Below, piece after piece: positions 24,471 to 34,158 of a stretch of 64,000 nt of DNA. The stretch is from an uncultured bacterium (GTDB lineage: Bacteria; Cyanobacteriota; Vampirovibrionia; Gastranaerophilales; Gastranaerophilaceae), in the NCBI GenBank assembly GCA_949296355.1, contig CASFPS010000006.1, positions 1 through 64,000 of the forward strand. Reading direction: 5' to 3'. The translations under genes were made by a program, and so were the position numbers. The first letter of the stretch is position 1. Each line of letters opens with the position of its first letter. The notes beneath the pieces were generated by a model. The model did not search any database. It saw only the letters and a program-made list of their open reading frames with translations, and was not told where the DNA came from.

Positions 24471-25364
24471 TTAATGACTGCGTTTTTTGACTCTTACACC
24501 TTCAACTTCGTGCACATCTTCAGTAACAAGAAAAGCTCTCGGGTCAATTGTATGTACAAGTTCTTTCAGTCTCGGCATTTCAAATTTGTTAACTACGCAA
24601 TATGTTTGAATCTTTTCCTGCCTTGAATATCCGCCCATTGCTTTCATATATGTAACACTGACATCCAGATCTTTCATAATTGCATTCCCGATTTCTTTGT
24701 AGTAATCGGAAATAATTCTTACAGACTTAGCTTTATCCAAACCTTCAAGAACAGAGTCAATAACTTTTGATGCTATATAATACGTTAAAATCGAATATAA
24801 TGCTCTATCCCATCCGTAAAGAAATCCTGCACCCATATAGACAAAAAGATTGATACACATTAAAAGTTCACCTACGGATATTATCTTAAGTTTCTTGGAA
24901 AGAGTAATAGAGACCATCTCTGTTCCGTCTAAAGAAGCATTGTTTCTTAAAATAAGCCCGACTCCCAGCCCTAATATTATTCCGCCGAAAACCGTTGCAA
25001 GGAGTAAATCTTCAGTTGCCTGCTTTCCGTGCAGAATATTAGTTGCAACCGCAAGCATTGCAGTTGCATAAAAAGTCTGAATTACAAATTTTTTCCCGAG
25101 ATTTCTTAAAGCTATCAGAATAAACGGAATATTTATACAAAATATTAATGTACCTAAATTTAGTTTGGTGATATAAGCTATCATCATTGATACACCGACA
25201 ACTCCGCCGTCAATGATTTTGTTCGGCAAAAGAAACATTTCTAAGCCTACAGCAAATATAAAAGCCCCGAGCGTTAGAAAAAACGCTTTTACAATAATTT
25301 CTTTTACAATATCAAGTTTAGTTTTCTTGATTTGTTCAGGAGGGTGCTTTTTACTAAATAACAT
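24471..25364 (-). CDS. YitT-family membrane protein (DUF161/DUF2179)
   Basis: A 297-aa protein with about five membrane helices (residues 20-180, including GAFIFAVGLEMFLLPNKIIDGGVVGVSMMIAY and VFGGIILGLGVGLILRNNASLDGTEMVS) and a soluble C-terminal DUF2179 domain (about 205-290). The NK-I-I-D-GGVVG and G-G-x-D signatures are those of YitT/YpjC-like proteins of unknown transport function. The start codon follows the cdaA stop directly, so translation is coupled. In this operon a link to c-di-AMP or osmotic control is plausible but inferred. Confidence 0.85.
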   Translation of the reverse strand: MLFSKKHPPEQIKKTKLDIVKEIIVKAFFLTLGAFIFAVGLEMFLLPNKIIDGGVVGVSMMIAYITKLNLGTLIFCINIPFILIALRNLGKKFVIQTFYATAMLAVATNILHGKQATEDLLLATVFGGIILGLGVGLILRNNASLDGTEMVSITLSKKLKIISVGELLMCINLFVYMGAGFLYGWDRALYSILTYYIASKVIDSVLEGLDKAKSVRIISDYYKEIGNAIMKDLDVSVTYMKAMGGYSRQEKIQTYCVVNKFEMPRLKELVHTIDPRAFLVTEDVHEVEGVRVKKRSH

Positions 25365-26255
25365 TTATTTGTTTTTTCCTCTCAATATTTCAAAAATATT
25401 CCTGTGCTTTTCCTGCCCGTCATCTTTAGGTTTAATCCCGAGAATAGACTCTAAATCGGTCTTTAAAGTCATCAGGTCTTCATATTTTTTCAAAATACCG
25501 TCCATTGTAACAGAAACATCCCCTGTTTCTTCCGATACAACAAGACAGGCAGCGTCTGAAACTTCAGACATCCCGATTGCCGCTCTATGGCGCGTACCGT
25601 ATTTCCAGCTAAGTTTCGGATCCTCTGTAAGCGGAAGCAAAACTCCTGCCGAGTGGATTCTGTTATTTTCAATTACCATTGCTCCGTCGTGAAGCGGTGT
25701 ATTTGGATGGAATATCGTCAAAATAAGTTCTGTAGATATCATTGCATCTATTTTTGTTCCTACATCGGAATATATCCCTGTACTCATTTCTTTCTGGAAA
25801 ACAATTAAAGCGCCGGTCTTGGTTTTTGTCATATATTTAACGGCTTCAATAATCTCTTTTATAACATCGACTTCATTATTGTCACCGGTATTAGGTTTTG
25901 ACGAGAAAAGCGCTTTTCTTATAAATCCCGGCTGACCGAGATACCCCAGAAGTCTTCTGAGTTCCGGCTGAAAAATAACAATCAGACTCAAAGCAATTAG
26001 TGTTACAAGAGATTTTAAGAAAACACCTAATATCCTTAAATCAATCAGAATAAGGATTTCGCTAAAAATCCACGCAAATACGAGGAAAAACAGACCCTTT
26101 ACAAGTTTTTCAGACTGTGTATTTCTGATAAATTTTTGGTAAAAAATCAGCAGAATTACTGCAATAAGCGCAATTTCAAGTATATTAATCCAATTCAAAG
26201 ACCATTGAAGAGGACTTATAATATCCTGAATTAAAGAAAATAGCTCATCAATCAT
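25365..26255 (-). CDS. cdaA: Diadenylate cyclase CdaA (c-di-AMP synthase)
   Basis: A 296-aa protein: three N-terminal membrane helices (about 20-105), then a DAC domain (about 125-270). The catalytic motifs are intact: HDGAMVIENNRIHSAG (DGA) and GTRHRAAIGMSE (RHR). The domain order is that of the membrane CdaA/DacA type rather than DisA. It makes cyclic di-AMP from two ATP, a signal for potassium and wall homeostasis. The ATG overlaps the lysA stop (ATGA). In Firmicutes cdaA is normally beside cdaR and glmM; here a phosphohexomutase gene is 16 kb away and no CdaR is seen. Confidence 0.95.
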   Translation of the reverse strand: MIDELFSLIQDIISPLQWSLNWINILEIALIAVILLIFYQKFIRNTQSEKLVKGLFFLVFAWIFSEILILIDLRILGVFLKSLVTLIALSLIVIFQPELRRLLGYLGQPGFIRKALFSSKPNTGDNNEVDVIKEIIEAVKYMTKTKTGALIVFQKEMSTGIYSDVGTKIDAMISTELILTIFHPNTPLHDGAMVIENNRIHSAGVLLPLTEDPKLSWKYGTRHRAAIGMSEVSDAACLVVSEETGDVSVTMDGILKKYEDLMTLKTDLESILGIKPKDDGQEKHRNIFEILRGKNK

Positions 26256-27562
26256 TTTTTACTCAACCTATCGGGAATGTTATCATGTGAAATGAGATCA
26301 TCCAACGTCTCTCTATATACTATAATATCAGAATGTGAATTATTTACAAGTACCATAGCCGGTTTTTCTACGCGGTTATAATTGGATGCCATAGAATAAT
26401 TATAAGCTCCTGTATTGTATACGCAGAGGATGTCTCCGGCTTCAAGCTCCGGAAGAGTTATTTCATTAATCAATATATCGCCGCTTTCACAATATCTGCC
26501 TGCAATTGTAACGGTTTCTTTCTTTTCGGCAAGCGGTTTATTGGCAGCTTCTGCAAAATATTCAGCCTGATACATGCTTGGACGCGGATTATCAGCCATT
26601 CCGCCGTCTACGGCAACATACTTTCTCCCGTTCGGAACCTGTTTTGAACTTCCTACGGTATACAAGGTTACACCTGAAGTTGATACAATACTTCTTCCCG
26701 GTTCAATATAAATCGTAGGAATATCAACCCCGTATTTGTGCATAGCCTCCGTTATTGATTCTGCAAGCTCCGTTACAGACGGAGGTGTGTCATTATCGGT
26801 ATATTTGACGCCTAAGCCGCCACCAATATTCATCTCGTCAAGCTTAAGAGCAAATTTATTGTTTATCCTTGCAATCTCTTTTACAAGAATATCAACTTCA
26901 TCATAGTATGATTTGAGTTCAAAAATCTGAGAGCCGATATGTGCGTGAAGTCCTTTTAAGTTCAGGCTCTTATAGTTTTGAGTTATAAGGGTTACAATTT
27001 CATCAACCTGCGAGAGGTCAAAGCCGAACTTTGAATCAACCTGTCCGGTTTGAATATAGTCGTGCGTATGGCATTCAATCCCCGGAGTAATTCTCAAAAG
27101 TACATCAATTTTTACCCCTTTTTCTCCGGCAAGGCGGTTTAATAATTCAGCTTCGTAAAAATTATCAACGGAAAATCTTCCGACTCTGCAATCAAGCGCC
27201 AGATTAATTTCTGATACGGACTTGTTGTTCCCGTTAAAAAGGACGTGAGACATATTGATGCCGGCTTTGAAAACAGTATAAATTTCTCCGGCGGAAACAG
27301 TATCAAATCCAAAGCCTTCTTCGTCCAGGATTCTTACTATTGCAGAAGTACAGAGGGCTTTTGAAGCGTACATCATTCTTATATTTTTGTAATCCTTAAA
27401 TGCGGCTTTATATTCCCTGCAAATACCGCGCAAAGTCGCTTCGTCAATAACGTACAGAGGAGTGCCGTACTTTTTTGCAAGTTCAACCGTATCACACCCG
27501 CCAATCATCAAATGTTCTTTTACCTCTGCCGTAGCCGGCTTAATTGACTGATTAATACTCAT
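26252..27562 (-). CDS. lysA: Diaminopimelate decarboxylase
   Basis: A 436-aa PLP enzyme converting meso-diaminopimelate to L-lysine. The N-terminal TIM-barrel carries the PLP lysine in MMYASKALCT (about residue 67). The PLP-phosphate loop is GGGLGVKY (about 245), and the C-terminal barrel holds GRYCESGDIL and YNTGAYNYSMASNYN. AGGAGG precedes the ATG. First gene of the lysA-cdaA-yitT operon, overlapping cdaA by 4 bp. lysC, which feeds this pathway, is in the same window at 49-50 kb. Confidence 0.96.
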   Translation of the reverse strand: MSINQSIKPATAEVKEHLMIGGCDTVELAKKYGTPLYVIDEATLRGICREYKAAFKDYKNIRMMYASKALCTSAIVRILDEEGFGFDTVSAGEIYTVFKAGINMSHVLFNGNNKSVSEINLALDCRVGRFSVDNFYEAELLNRLAGEKGVKIDVLLRITPGIECHTHDYIQTGQVDSKFGFDLSQVDEIVTLITQNYKSLNLKGLHAHIGSQIFELKSYYDEVDILVKEIARINNKFALKLDEMNIGGGLGVKYTDNDTPPSVTELAESITEAMHKYGVDIPTIYIEPGRSIVSTSGVTLYTVGSSKQVPNGRKYVAVDGGMADNPRPSMYQAEYFAEAANKPLAEKKETVTIAGRYCESGDILINEITLPELEAGDILCVYNTGAYNYSMASNYNRVEKPAMVLVNNSHSDIIVYRETLDDLISHDNIPDRLSKK

Positions 27563-27747
27563 TTTTTGCCCCTCCTGTTTTTATATTAACAAAAAACATA
27601 ACATACGTAAACTATTATCCCCACTATATGAAGGATTTTTTATTTTGTATTTAAAGCTAAGGTATAATTAAGCCGTCTTATATATTGACTTTGTAAAAAT
27701 TGGCATTAAGTAATTAAATAAAAGATAAGTAATAGGAGATTTCCGCG

Positions 27748-29556
27748 ATGGGAATGGCAGCTTCACAAGCAAGATATTTGGCACTTACAGCAAGAAAAAC
27801 TAACTGCGAATGGGAAGGACAGCAGATTAACCAGGCGCGTACGGCTCTTGCTAATCAGAGTGCGAATTTATTCAACAGACTTCTTGATCTTGAGGTTCCT
27901 AATGCTCCGAAAACAACTGACTATACTGAAATTCAGTATTCATTCTCAGACGGAGACAACGAATCTGTTCTGGAAAGCTGGCAGCAGTTATCAAGCGCGG
28001 ATCCTAATTATAACTATATTGTAAATCATTACTATTATGCCGATATTTATACAGGTTCACAAAAACTTCTGGAAAACCCTCAGGTGCATATAGAAGAAAA
28101 TGATGTAGTAGAAAAAGGATTTATTAATCCTTCTGCTGTTTTAAAATACGGATATGCTAACAAAATTACACTAAATGACGGAACGGAAGTAGATGCGGAT
28201 GAAATAACTACAGACAAAGCTGATAATGATGAAGAATTAAAAAAACAGTTTAATGATTTTGCAACAGCAAGGGATTTAGCCTATGATGCCGGCGCAATTC
28301 CTGCAGGCGAAGTCTACGGATATCAGGATTCCGACGGAACCTGGCATTTCTTCCTGCAGGAGGAAATCGATACGGTCGATCCGATTGACCCTCTTTCTTA
28401 TTATGATGTTCTCTATGCAGACGGTACGACTGCCCGTTACGATGAAATAACTACGGAACAGGCTGAAAACGATGAAGAGCTGAAAGAGCAGTTTAATGAT
28501 TTTGCAACTGCAAAAGAGCTTGCCTATGATGCCGGCGCAATACCGGATGAAGAAGTCTACGGATATCAGGATTCCGACGGAACCTGGCATTTCTTTTTGA
28601 AAGAAGAAATTCAGGAAATAGATAATCAGCATCCTGAGGTTACTTTTGATCCTGTTAACAATTCTTATACCATAACAACTGCTGACGGAAAAGAATCTTA
28701 TACATACAATCCGATTGACGAAGTAGAGCAGGATACAAGATTTGAAGAAGCTTTAAGAAGTTTTGAGGAAGCTGTAGGTCTTGCCGAGAAAGATGGTGTT
28801 TTAACTACTGATAATGTATACGGTTATCAGGATTCAAGCGGAGTATGGCATTTCTTTGTTCCGGATGATTTAGAAAATCCTAAAGAATATACTTCCGAAC
28901 CGGGTATGTATGTAGGTAACTGTAAACTCTCTGAGCTTACAAACTTTACTGATGATCAGGCGGCTGAGCTTGCGCAGATTCTTAAAGACTGTCCTGATTC
29001 CGCTATGAATCAGTATTTGAGCTTTGACAGCAAAGGTAATCTGATATATGAAGGTCAGGGTATTTATTCGTTTGAGATGAACGGAAGAACATATTATACA
29101 ACCGAAAGTGATTTCTATAACAGTTTGAATACTCCTTATGATCCTGAAAAGCCGATAGAAATTCAAAATAAACTCGCTTATTATAATGCTTCATATATTC
29201 AGACAAAAATAGAAGAAACAAACCATGCACTTCTTGAAACTGACGGTAACGGAAGGTTTACATCGGTTAAATTTGATGATGACAGTGTTGTATATTCTCT
29301 GAATGTTGAAACTGTTACGGATGATGCTGCATATCAGGACGCTATGAATGAATATATGTACAAAAAGGAACAGTACGAAAAAACTATTGCAGATATAAAT
29401 GCACAGACTTCAATCATCCAGCAGGAGGACAGGACTCTGGAATTGAGGCTTAAACAGCTTGATACCGAACAAAATGCCCTGTCTACCGAGATGGATGCGG
29501 TTAAGAAAGTTATCTCCGATAATGTTGAAAAGACATTCAAGACCTTCAGCGACTAA
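27748..29556 (+). CDS. Repeat-bearing protein with flagellar/T3S-substrate-like ends, unknown function
   Basis: 602 aa, no signal peptide. The N-terminus (MGMAASQARYLALTARKTN...INQARTALANQSANL, residues 1-45) and the coiled-coil C-terminus (about 530-602) look like the paired helices of flagellar axial proteins, suggesting export by a type III pathway (inference). The middle holds three modules ending in YGYQDS-x-G-x-WHFF at residues about 190, 271 and 358, two of them near-identical over about 60 residues (EITT-D-x-A-x-NDEELK...NDFATA). These are probably recent internal duplications. It is acidic and rich in Tyr/Asp. FliE and FliF homologues are encoded at 60.5-62.6 kb. Not a recognised family. 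Confidence 0.6.
   Translation: MGMAASQARYLALTARKTNCEWEGQQINQARTALANQSANLFNRLLDLEVPNAPKTTDYTEIQYSFSDGDNESVLESWQQLSSADPNYNYIVNHYYYADIYTGSQKLLENPQVHIEENDVVEKGFINPSAVLKYGYANKITLNDGTEVDADEITTDKADNDEELKKQFNDFATARDLAYDAGAIPAGEVYGYQDSDGTWHFFLQEEIDTVDPIDPLSYYDVLYADGTTARYDEITTEQAENDEELKEQFNDFATAKELAYDAGAIPDEEVYGYQDSDGTWHFFLKEEIQEIDNQHPEVTFDPVNNSYTITTADGKESYTYNPIDEVEQDTRFEEALRSFEEAVGLAEKDGVLTTDNVYGYQDSSGVWHFFVPDDLENPKEYTSEPGMYVGNCKLSELTNFTDDQAAELAQILKDCPDSAMNQYLSFDSKGNLIYEGQGIYSFEMNGRTYYTTESDFYNSLNTPYDPEKPIEIQNKLAYYNASYIQTKIEETNHALLETDGNGRFTSVKFDDDSVVYSLNVETVTDDAAYQDAMNEYMYKKEQYEKTIADINAQTSIIQQEDRTLELRLKQLDTEQNALSTEMDAVKKVISDNVEKTFKTFSD
28200..28610 (+). repeat. Two long direct repeats within the gene at 27748
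   Basis: Segments 28200-28353 and 28443-28596 are near-identical and 243 bp (81 codons) apart; a diverged third unit ends at about 28857. The minus strand of the same stretch also stays open, an incidental effect of the repeat. Confidence 0.8.
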
Positions 29557-29691
29557 GCGGTAAAGGGCTAAAGGGGTAAATATAAGGGGGGTAATGTTAG
29601 ATAATTTATCCGCCAAAACTGGAGAATAGTTTTTGAGATAAAAAGAAAAAAAAATTTTACGGGTTTTGTTTTGTTTAAGAAAGGATTGTGT

Positions 29692-30096
29692 ATGAAAATT
29701 CAGCAAAATTCCAACCCGGTAAATTTTAGAGCTTATATTTCTCCTGAGTTAGAGCATCAAATAGAGCGCCAGCTTGCAGCTACAGCTGCCGGAAACACAC
29801 TTAATGTAAAAAAACTTCAAGCAAAAGTTGAAGAGCAAATGAAGAGAGTTAAAGGCTGGGGAAACAATGATATGGAGGTTATAATAACAAAAAATGTGCG
29901 CGGTTTCCGTTGTCTTGGATTAAAAATCTTTTATACTCCTACAATTCAATTGTCACATTGCATTGAACACTTAAGTTCACGTACGGAGCTTTCGCAATTT
30001 CTTGCATTAACCCAAAAACATTTTTTACATACGGAAAATCTTATAGAAAATTTACTTAAAAAAAGAAAAGCTCTTTTATCCGGACGTAAAAAATAA
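29692..30096 (+). CDS. Small basic protein with N-terminal NFRAY motif
   Basis: About 134 aa, strongly basic. I start at the ATG of 29692, preceded by AAAGGA; an in-frame TTG at 29671 lacks a site. The N-terminus KIQQNSNPVNFRAYISPE fits the N-F-x-x-Y / F-x-G pattern seen near the start of several proteins in this window. The rest is a helical body ending in a Lys/Arg-rich tail (KKRKALLSGRKK). No domain recognised. It stands alone between the gene at 27748 and ctpA. Confidence 0.6.
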   Translation: MKIQQNSNPVNFRAYISPELEHQIERQLAATAAGNTLNVKKLQAKVEEQMKRVKGWGNNDMEVIITKNVRGFRCLGLKIFYTPTIQLSHCIEHLSSRTELSQFLALTQKHFLHTENLIENLLKKRKALLSGRKK

Positions 30097-30217
30097 ACAA
30101 TTTTAACCTGTTTTATTCCTGCGGTCAAATAAATCCTGTAAATATTTGAAATGAAAAATTTATTTGTGTAGTATAATAACTAAGAGCGCTTTTGACTTAA
30201 GAGGAGTGTGAGATTTT

Positions 30218-31411
30218 ATGAAAAAATTTGCAGGTATATTAATAACAGCAGCGGTAATGCTTTCATCAAGTGCAGTTTTTGCGGCAACTCCGGCTGAATT
30301 ATATGATGATGTTTGGAAAATTGTTAATAAAAAATATTATGATCCGACTAATAATTCTCAGGATTGGGAAAAATGGAGATACAGATACGAAAACAAGCTT
30401 AAAACAAAAGAAGATGCCTATGTCGCAATCGGTACAATGCTCGCAAGTCTGAATGATCCGTATACAAGATTTCTTGACCCGAAAGAATTTTCGGAAGAAA
30501 CCCAGTCTATCAAAGGTTCTCTGAAAGGTATCGGAACACAAATAGGGCTGAGAGACGGGGAACTTGTTATAATTGCGCCTTTGGAAGATTCTCCGGCAGA
30601 AAGAGCGGGGCTTCTTGCGGATGACAGGATTCTGGAAATTAACGGCGAAAGCACAAAAGGGATAAATATAGACGCGGCAGCCGACAAAATCAGGGGTGAA
30701 AAAGGTACGACAGTAACTCTTCTGATTCAGAGAAAAGGAGTTCCGAACAAGCTCTACAGCGTTGTAAGAGATGAAATTGAAGTCAAATCGGTTTCCTGCA
30801 AGCCTCCGTTTGAAACAACAAAGATTCCTAACGATATTCAATATATAAGATTGAGTTCTTTTATAAGTAAAAATGCAGCAGGAGAGATTGAATCAATTCT
30901 AAATAATTCAAGCGGAATGAAAGGTTTTATTATTGACCTGCGTTCAAATCCGGGCGGGCTTTTGACAAATGCTATTTATATTTCTGATATGCTCTTAAAA
31001 GGCGGTGTTATTGTAAGCACGGTTGACCGTGACAGCTACAAAACAACAACCAGAGCAAGATTAGAACAGGTTACTGATAAGCCGATTGTTGTTTTGATTA
31101 ACAAGGGTTCAGCTTCTGCAAGCGAAATCTTAAGCGGAGCTTTGAAAGACAACCATAGGGCAACAATTGTGGGTGAGCAGTCTTTCGGAAAAGGGCTTGT
31201 TCAGGAGATTAACAAACTTCCTGATGACGCCGGCATGAATATTACAATACAGCGCTATTTGACTCCTTCAGGAAATGATATAAATAAAAAAGGCATAACT
31301 CCCGATGTTGTGGTAGAATTAACTCAGAAGGACGCCGAAGCTAAGAAGGATGTCCAACTGGAAAAAGCTATTGAAATACTGGAAAAAATGACATGTCTTG
31401 TACAGGGGTGA
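30218..31411 (+). CDS. ctpA: C-terminal processing peptidase (S41 family, CtpA/Prc)
   Basis: A 397-aa protein. A signal peptide (residues 1-22, MKKFAGILITAAVMLSSSAVFA) exports it to the periplasm. An N-terminal helical part precedes a PDZ domain (about 95-175: GIGTQIGLRDGELVIIAPLEDSPAERAGLLADDRI). The S41 protease domain follows, with the Ser nucleophile in GSASASEILSGAL (about 300) and the Lys general base in SFGKGLVQ (about 325). It cleaves C-termini of exported proteins. TATAAT at 30172-30177 and AGGAG are upstream. The 3' end overlaps recJ by 19 bp. Confidence 0.95.
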   Translation: MKKFAGILITAAVMLSSSAVFAATPAELYDDVWKIVNKKYYDPTNNSQDWEKWRYRYENKLKTKEDAYVAIGTMLASLNDPYTRFLDPKEFSEETQSIKGSLKGIGTQIGLRDGELVIIAPLEDSPAERAGLLADDRILEINGESTKGINIDAAADKIRGEKGTTVTLLIQRKGVPNKLYSVVRDEIEVKSVSCKPPFETTKIPNDIQYIRLSSFISKNAAGEIESILNNSSGMKGFIIDLRSNPGGLLTNAIYISDMLLKGGVIVSTVDRDSYKTTTRARLEQVTDKPIVVLINKGSASASEILSGALKDNHRATIVGEQSFGKGLVQEINKLPDDAGMNITIQRYLTPSGNDINKKGITPDVVVELTQKDAEAKKDVQLEKAIEILEKMTCLVQG

Positions 31412-33744
31412 TAAAAAAAGAATGGATAATTAAAGAGGGGAAATCCTCTAAGAGCAATCAATCCATAATCGATAGATTGTTAGAAGTCAGGGGCATTAAG
31501 GGTGAAGAAGAGAAGAAAGATTTTTTAAATCCGCTCGGAATCACATTAATGCACCCTAACGCTTTTTGTGATATGGCTAAAGCAGTTGAAAGAATTGTAA
31601 AAGCTATTGATGAAAAAGAAAATATCCTGATATACGGTGACTTTGACGCGGACGGAGTTACTTCAACCTCTGTTTTGATGAAAACTTTTGCCTATTTAGG
31701 CGCAAATGTTGATTATTATATTCCGGACAGAGAAGCCGAGGGGCACGGGTTAAATACAAAAGCGCTTGTTCAGCTTCTTACCAAAAAGAAACCGAAACTT
31801 ATAATAACTGTCGATAACGGAATTAGCAGCGCAGAAGAAGTAAAATTTATTAACAGTTTCGGGCGTGATGTTATTATAACAGACCACCACGAAGCTCCGG
31901 ACGAGCTTCCGGAGGCTTATGCAATAATTAATCCGAAGGCTATGAATGCGCTGGATGAAAAACTTACTCCGTACCAGATTGAATCTCTTACCTCGCTTGC
32001 CGGTGTTGGTGTTGCTTTTAAGCTTGCGCAAGGGGTTCTTGAAAAATACAACAAGCTGGATTTTTCTTATGAAATTATGCCGTATGTAACTGTTGGAACT
32101 ATTGCGGATTTAGTTCCTTTAATCGGCGAAAACAGATATTTTGTAACAAAAGGGCTTGAACTTATTGCCGCCGGAAAGCACTACGGTATTAAAAGGATGC
32201 TTGATGTTGCAGGTGTCGGAACGGATAACGGTTTAACTGCCGAGCAGATAGCATTTACGATTGCGCCGAGAATTAATGCTTCCGGAAGAATTGATAATGT
32301 GGAAGCTGCTGTTAAGGTTATGATTTCCGAAAACAAGCAGGAAATCGAGATGGCAATAATTGCTCTTGAAAACTTTAACAAGCTCCGGCAGGAAATGTGT
32401 TCGCAGACTTTTGCGGAAGCCGATGAAATCTGGAGAAATTCGAAAAGCAGAGATAATGCTATTGTGCTTTTTTCAAAAGACTGGCATATAGGAATAATAG
32501 GTATTGTAGCTTCAAAATTTGTTGAAAAGTATTACAAACCTACTTTTATAATGAACTATAACGAAGAAACCAAAGCTTTTAGATGTTCTGCAAGAGGGGT
32601 AAAAGAACTCAATATTTATGATATTTTATCTAATGTTTCGGAATACTTAGACGGTTTTGGCGGACACCAGATGGCGGGAGGATGTTCTTTTTCGAAGGAA
32701 AAAGCCGCGTTTGATACAGTAAAAAAAGCAATAAATAAAACCGTAGATGAAATGTTGAACGGACAAAAGTTAACGCCTTCCATTGATGTCGATATGGAAC
32801 TTTCTATCGATGATGTTGACGTATCTCTTGTAGAAGAGATTTCCAAATTGGAACCGTTTGGTATGTCAAATCCGTCTCCGACTTTTGTTGTTAATAACCT
32901 TGTTTTGAAGCAAAAGAAATTGATGGGCTCAACAAAAGAACATTTGAAACTTACGGTTGAGACAAACAGAGGTACAATAGACTGCGTGTGGTGGTCAAGA
33001 GGTGATATTCCGCTTATTGCAGGTGACAGGCTTGATATAGCTTTTGCTCCGCAGCTTAATACCTTTAACGGCGTAACTTCCGTTCAATTGATTCTTAAAG
33101 ATGTTCATTCTGACGCTTTGAAGGAAGAAGAGGCTTCTAAAACAAAAGTTTATGACCATCGAAAGAAAACAAATATTTTAGCGCAGGTTAATGATTATAT
33201 CAAAAATTCAAAGCTCAAAATTAGTGCATTTGTTGAAGATAAGGGTATTTTAGAGAGCTTGAAACCGTTTGAGAGCATAATGAAATGTATATCTAAAAGG
33301 GATAATGCAGAAAAGAGCGACGTTTTGATGTTCTTTGATTACCCGGCGGATGAAGATATTCTGCAAAATATTATGACAACTGTTTCTCCGGATGTAATTC
33401 ATTATATGAATTACCAGAGGGGCAAATACAATGAGGAATTAATTTTAAAGACCTTCTCAGGAATGATACGCTATACCTGCAATACGCTTGACGGTGATTT
33501 TAATCTTGAGCGTGCCGCATCGGCTCTCGGGGTTACGGGAGATGTTATTGAAGTTTTGCTTGAAATGTTTGAAGATGCCGGTATGATAAAGATTACAGAT
33601 AGAGGGGATGAAAGTTTTAAGATTGTGTTTATTTCTTCAATAGAACTTTCTAAAACTCTCCATACAATGAAGTATGCGGAATTTGTTGAACTTATGAATA
33701 CGATTAATGATTATAAGCATAATTTTATGATAGTAGATCTGTAA
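31393..33744 (+). CDS. recJ: Single-stranded-DNA-specific exonuclease RecJ
   Basis: A 783-aa 5'-3' ssDNA exonuclease of the DHH superfamily, acting in recombination and mismatch repair. Motifs: IYGDFDADGVTST (motif I, about 78-90), TVDNGIS, ITDHHEAPDELP (DHH, about 163-175), and the DHHA1 domain with FGGHQMAGGCSF (about 425). An OB-fold (about 480-570) follows. About 190 extra residues at the C-terminus make it longer than the 570-aa E. coli enzyme; a similar extension occurs in other phyla. It overlaps ctpA by 19 bp. Confidence 0.95.
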   Translation: MSCTGVIKKEWIIKEGKSSKSNQSIIDRLLEVRGIKGEEEKKDFLNPLGITLMHPNAFCDMAKAVERIVKAIDEKENILIYGDFDADGVTSTSVLMKTFAYLGANVDYYIPDREAEGHGLNTKALVQLLTKKKPKLIITVDNGISSAEEVKFINSFGRDVIITDHHEAPDELPEAYAIINPKAMNALDEKLTPYQIESLTSLAGVGVAFKLAQGVLEKYNKLDFSYEIMPYVTVGTIADLVPLIGENRYFVTKGLELIAAGKHYGIKRMLDVAGVGTDNGLTAEQIAFTIAPRINASGRIDNVEAAVKVMISENKQEIEMAIIALENFNKLRQEMCSQTFAEADEIWRNSKSRDNAIVLFSKDWHIGIIGIVASKFVEKYYKPTFIMNYNEETKAFRCSARGVKELNIYDILSNVSEYLDGFGGHQMAGGCSFSKEKAAFDTVKKAINKTVDEMLNGQKLTPSIDVDMELSIDDVDVSLVEEISKLEPFGMSNPSPTFVVNNLVLKQKKLMGSTKEHLKLTVETNRGTIDCVWWSRGDIPLIAGDRLDIAFAPQLNTFNGVTSVQLILKDVHSDALKEEEASKTKVYDHRKKTNILAQVNDYIKNSKLKISAFVEDKGILESLKPFESIMKCISKRDNAEKSDVLMFFDYPADEDILQNIMTTVSPDVIHYMNYQRGKYNEELILKTFSGMIRYTCNTLDGDFNLERAASALGVTGDVIEVLLEMFEDAGMIKITDRGDESFKIVFISSIELSKTLHTMKYAEFVELMNTINDYKHNFMIVDL

Positions 33745-33804
33745 TAAACTTTTTATTTTATAGATTTAACGAAGATATTTTACCCTCTTGCTTTTAGCCC
33801 TGTT

Positions 33805-33816
33805 CATGCTAGCATG
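33805..33816. promoter_or_regulatory. 12-bp perfect palindrome in the rpsF leader
   Basis: CATGCTAGCATG ends 24 bp before the rpsF ATG, just before the AAGGAG site (about 33824). It could be an operator or an mRNA hairpin. I do not see the CCG-containing S6:S18 binding motif known from other rpsF leaders. Confidence 0.35.
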
Positions 33817-33839
33817 GTGTCATAAGGAGAAATATTTTT

Positions 33840-34142
33840 ATGAAAAATTACGAATTATTAGCAATTTTTAAACCAAGTCTCGATTCAGAAGAATTAGACA
33901 AGATTGTGGATAAAATTTCCGAAGATGTTAAATCTATGAAGGGATCTGTATCTTCTGTAGACAAAATGGGACGCAAAAAGTTAGCTTACGATGTACAAGG
34001 TTACAGAGACGGCTATTTTACAACTATGATAGTATCTCTTCCTGCTGAAGCTGTAGTTGATTTCAAGAGAAACTTAAAACTTAATGAAAATGTTTTAAGA
34101 TTTATGTTTATGGAAGAAGCTAAAAAAGCTCAGACAGTATAA
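33840..34142 (+). CDS. rpsF: 30S ribosomal protein S6
   Basis: A 100-aa S6 protein: MKNYELLAIFKPSLDSEELD is the typical first strand, and the DKMGRKKLAYDVQGYRDGYF segment is the conserved core. It binds S18 on the small subunit platform. First gene of rpsF-ssb-rpsR; ssb starts 16 bp downstream. Confidence 0.97.
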   Translation: MKNYELLAIFKPSLDSEELDKIVDKISEDVKSMKGSVSSVDKMGRKKLAYDVQGYRDGYFTTMIVSLPAEAVVDFKRNLKLNENVLRFMFMEEAKKAQTV

Positions 34143-34158
34143 GAGGAAGAAAAATACT

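Noticed and set aside
28276-28632. 118-aa antisense frame inside the gene at 27748
   Set aside because: It exists only because of the internal repeat; no ribosome site, and the sense gene is far better supported.
33745-33839. S6:S18 autoregulatory RNA motif in the rpsF leader
   Set aside because: There is a 12-bp palindrome but the characteristic bulged CCG element is not visible.
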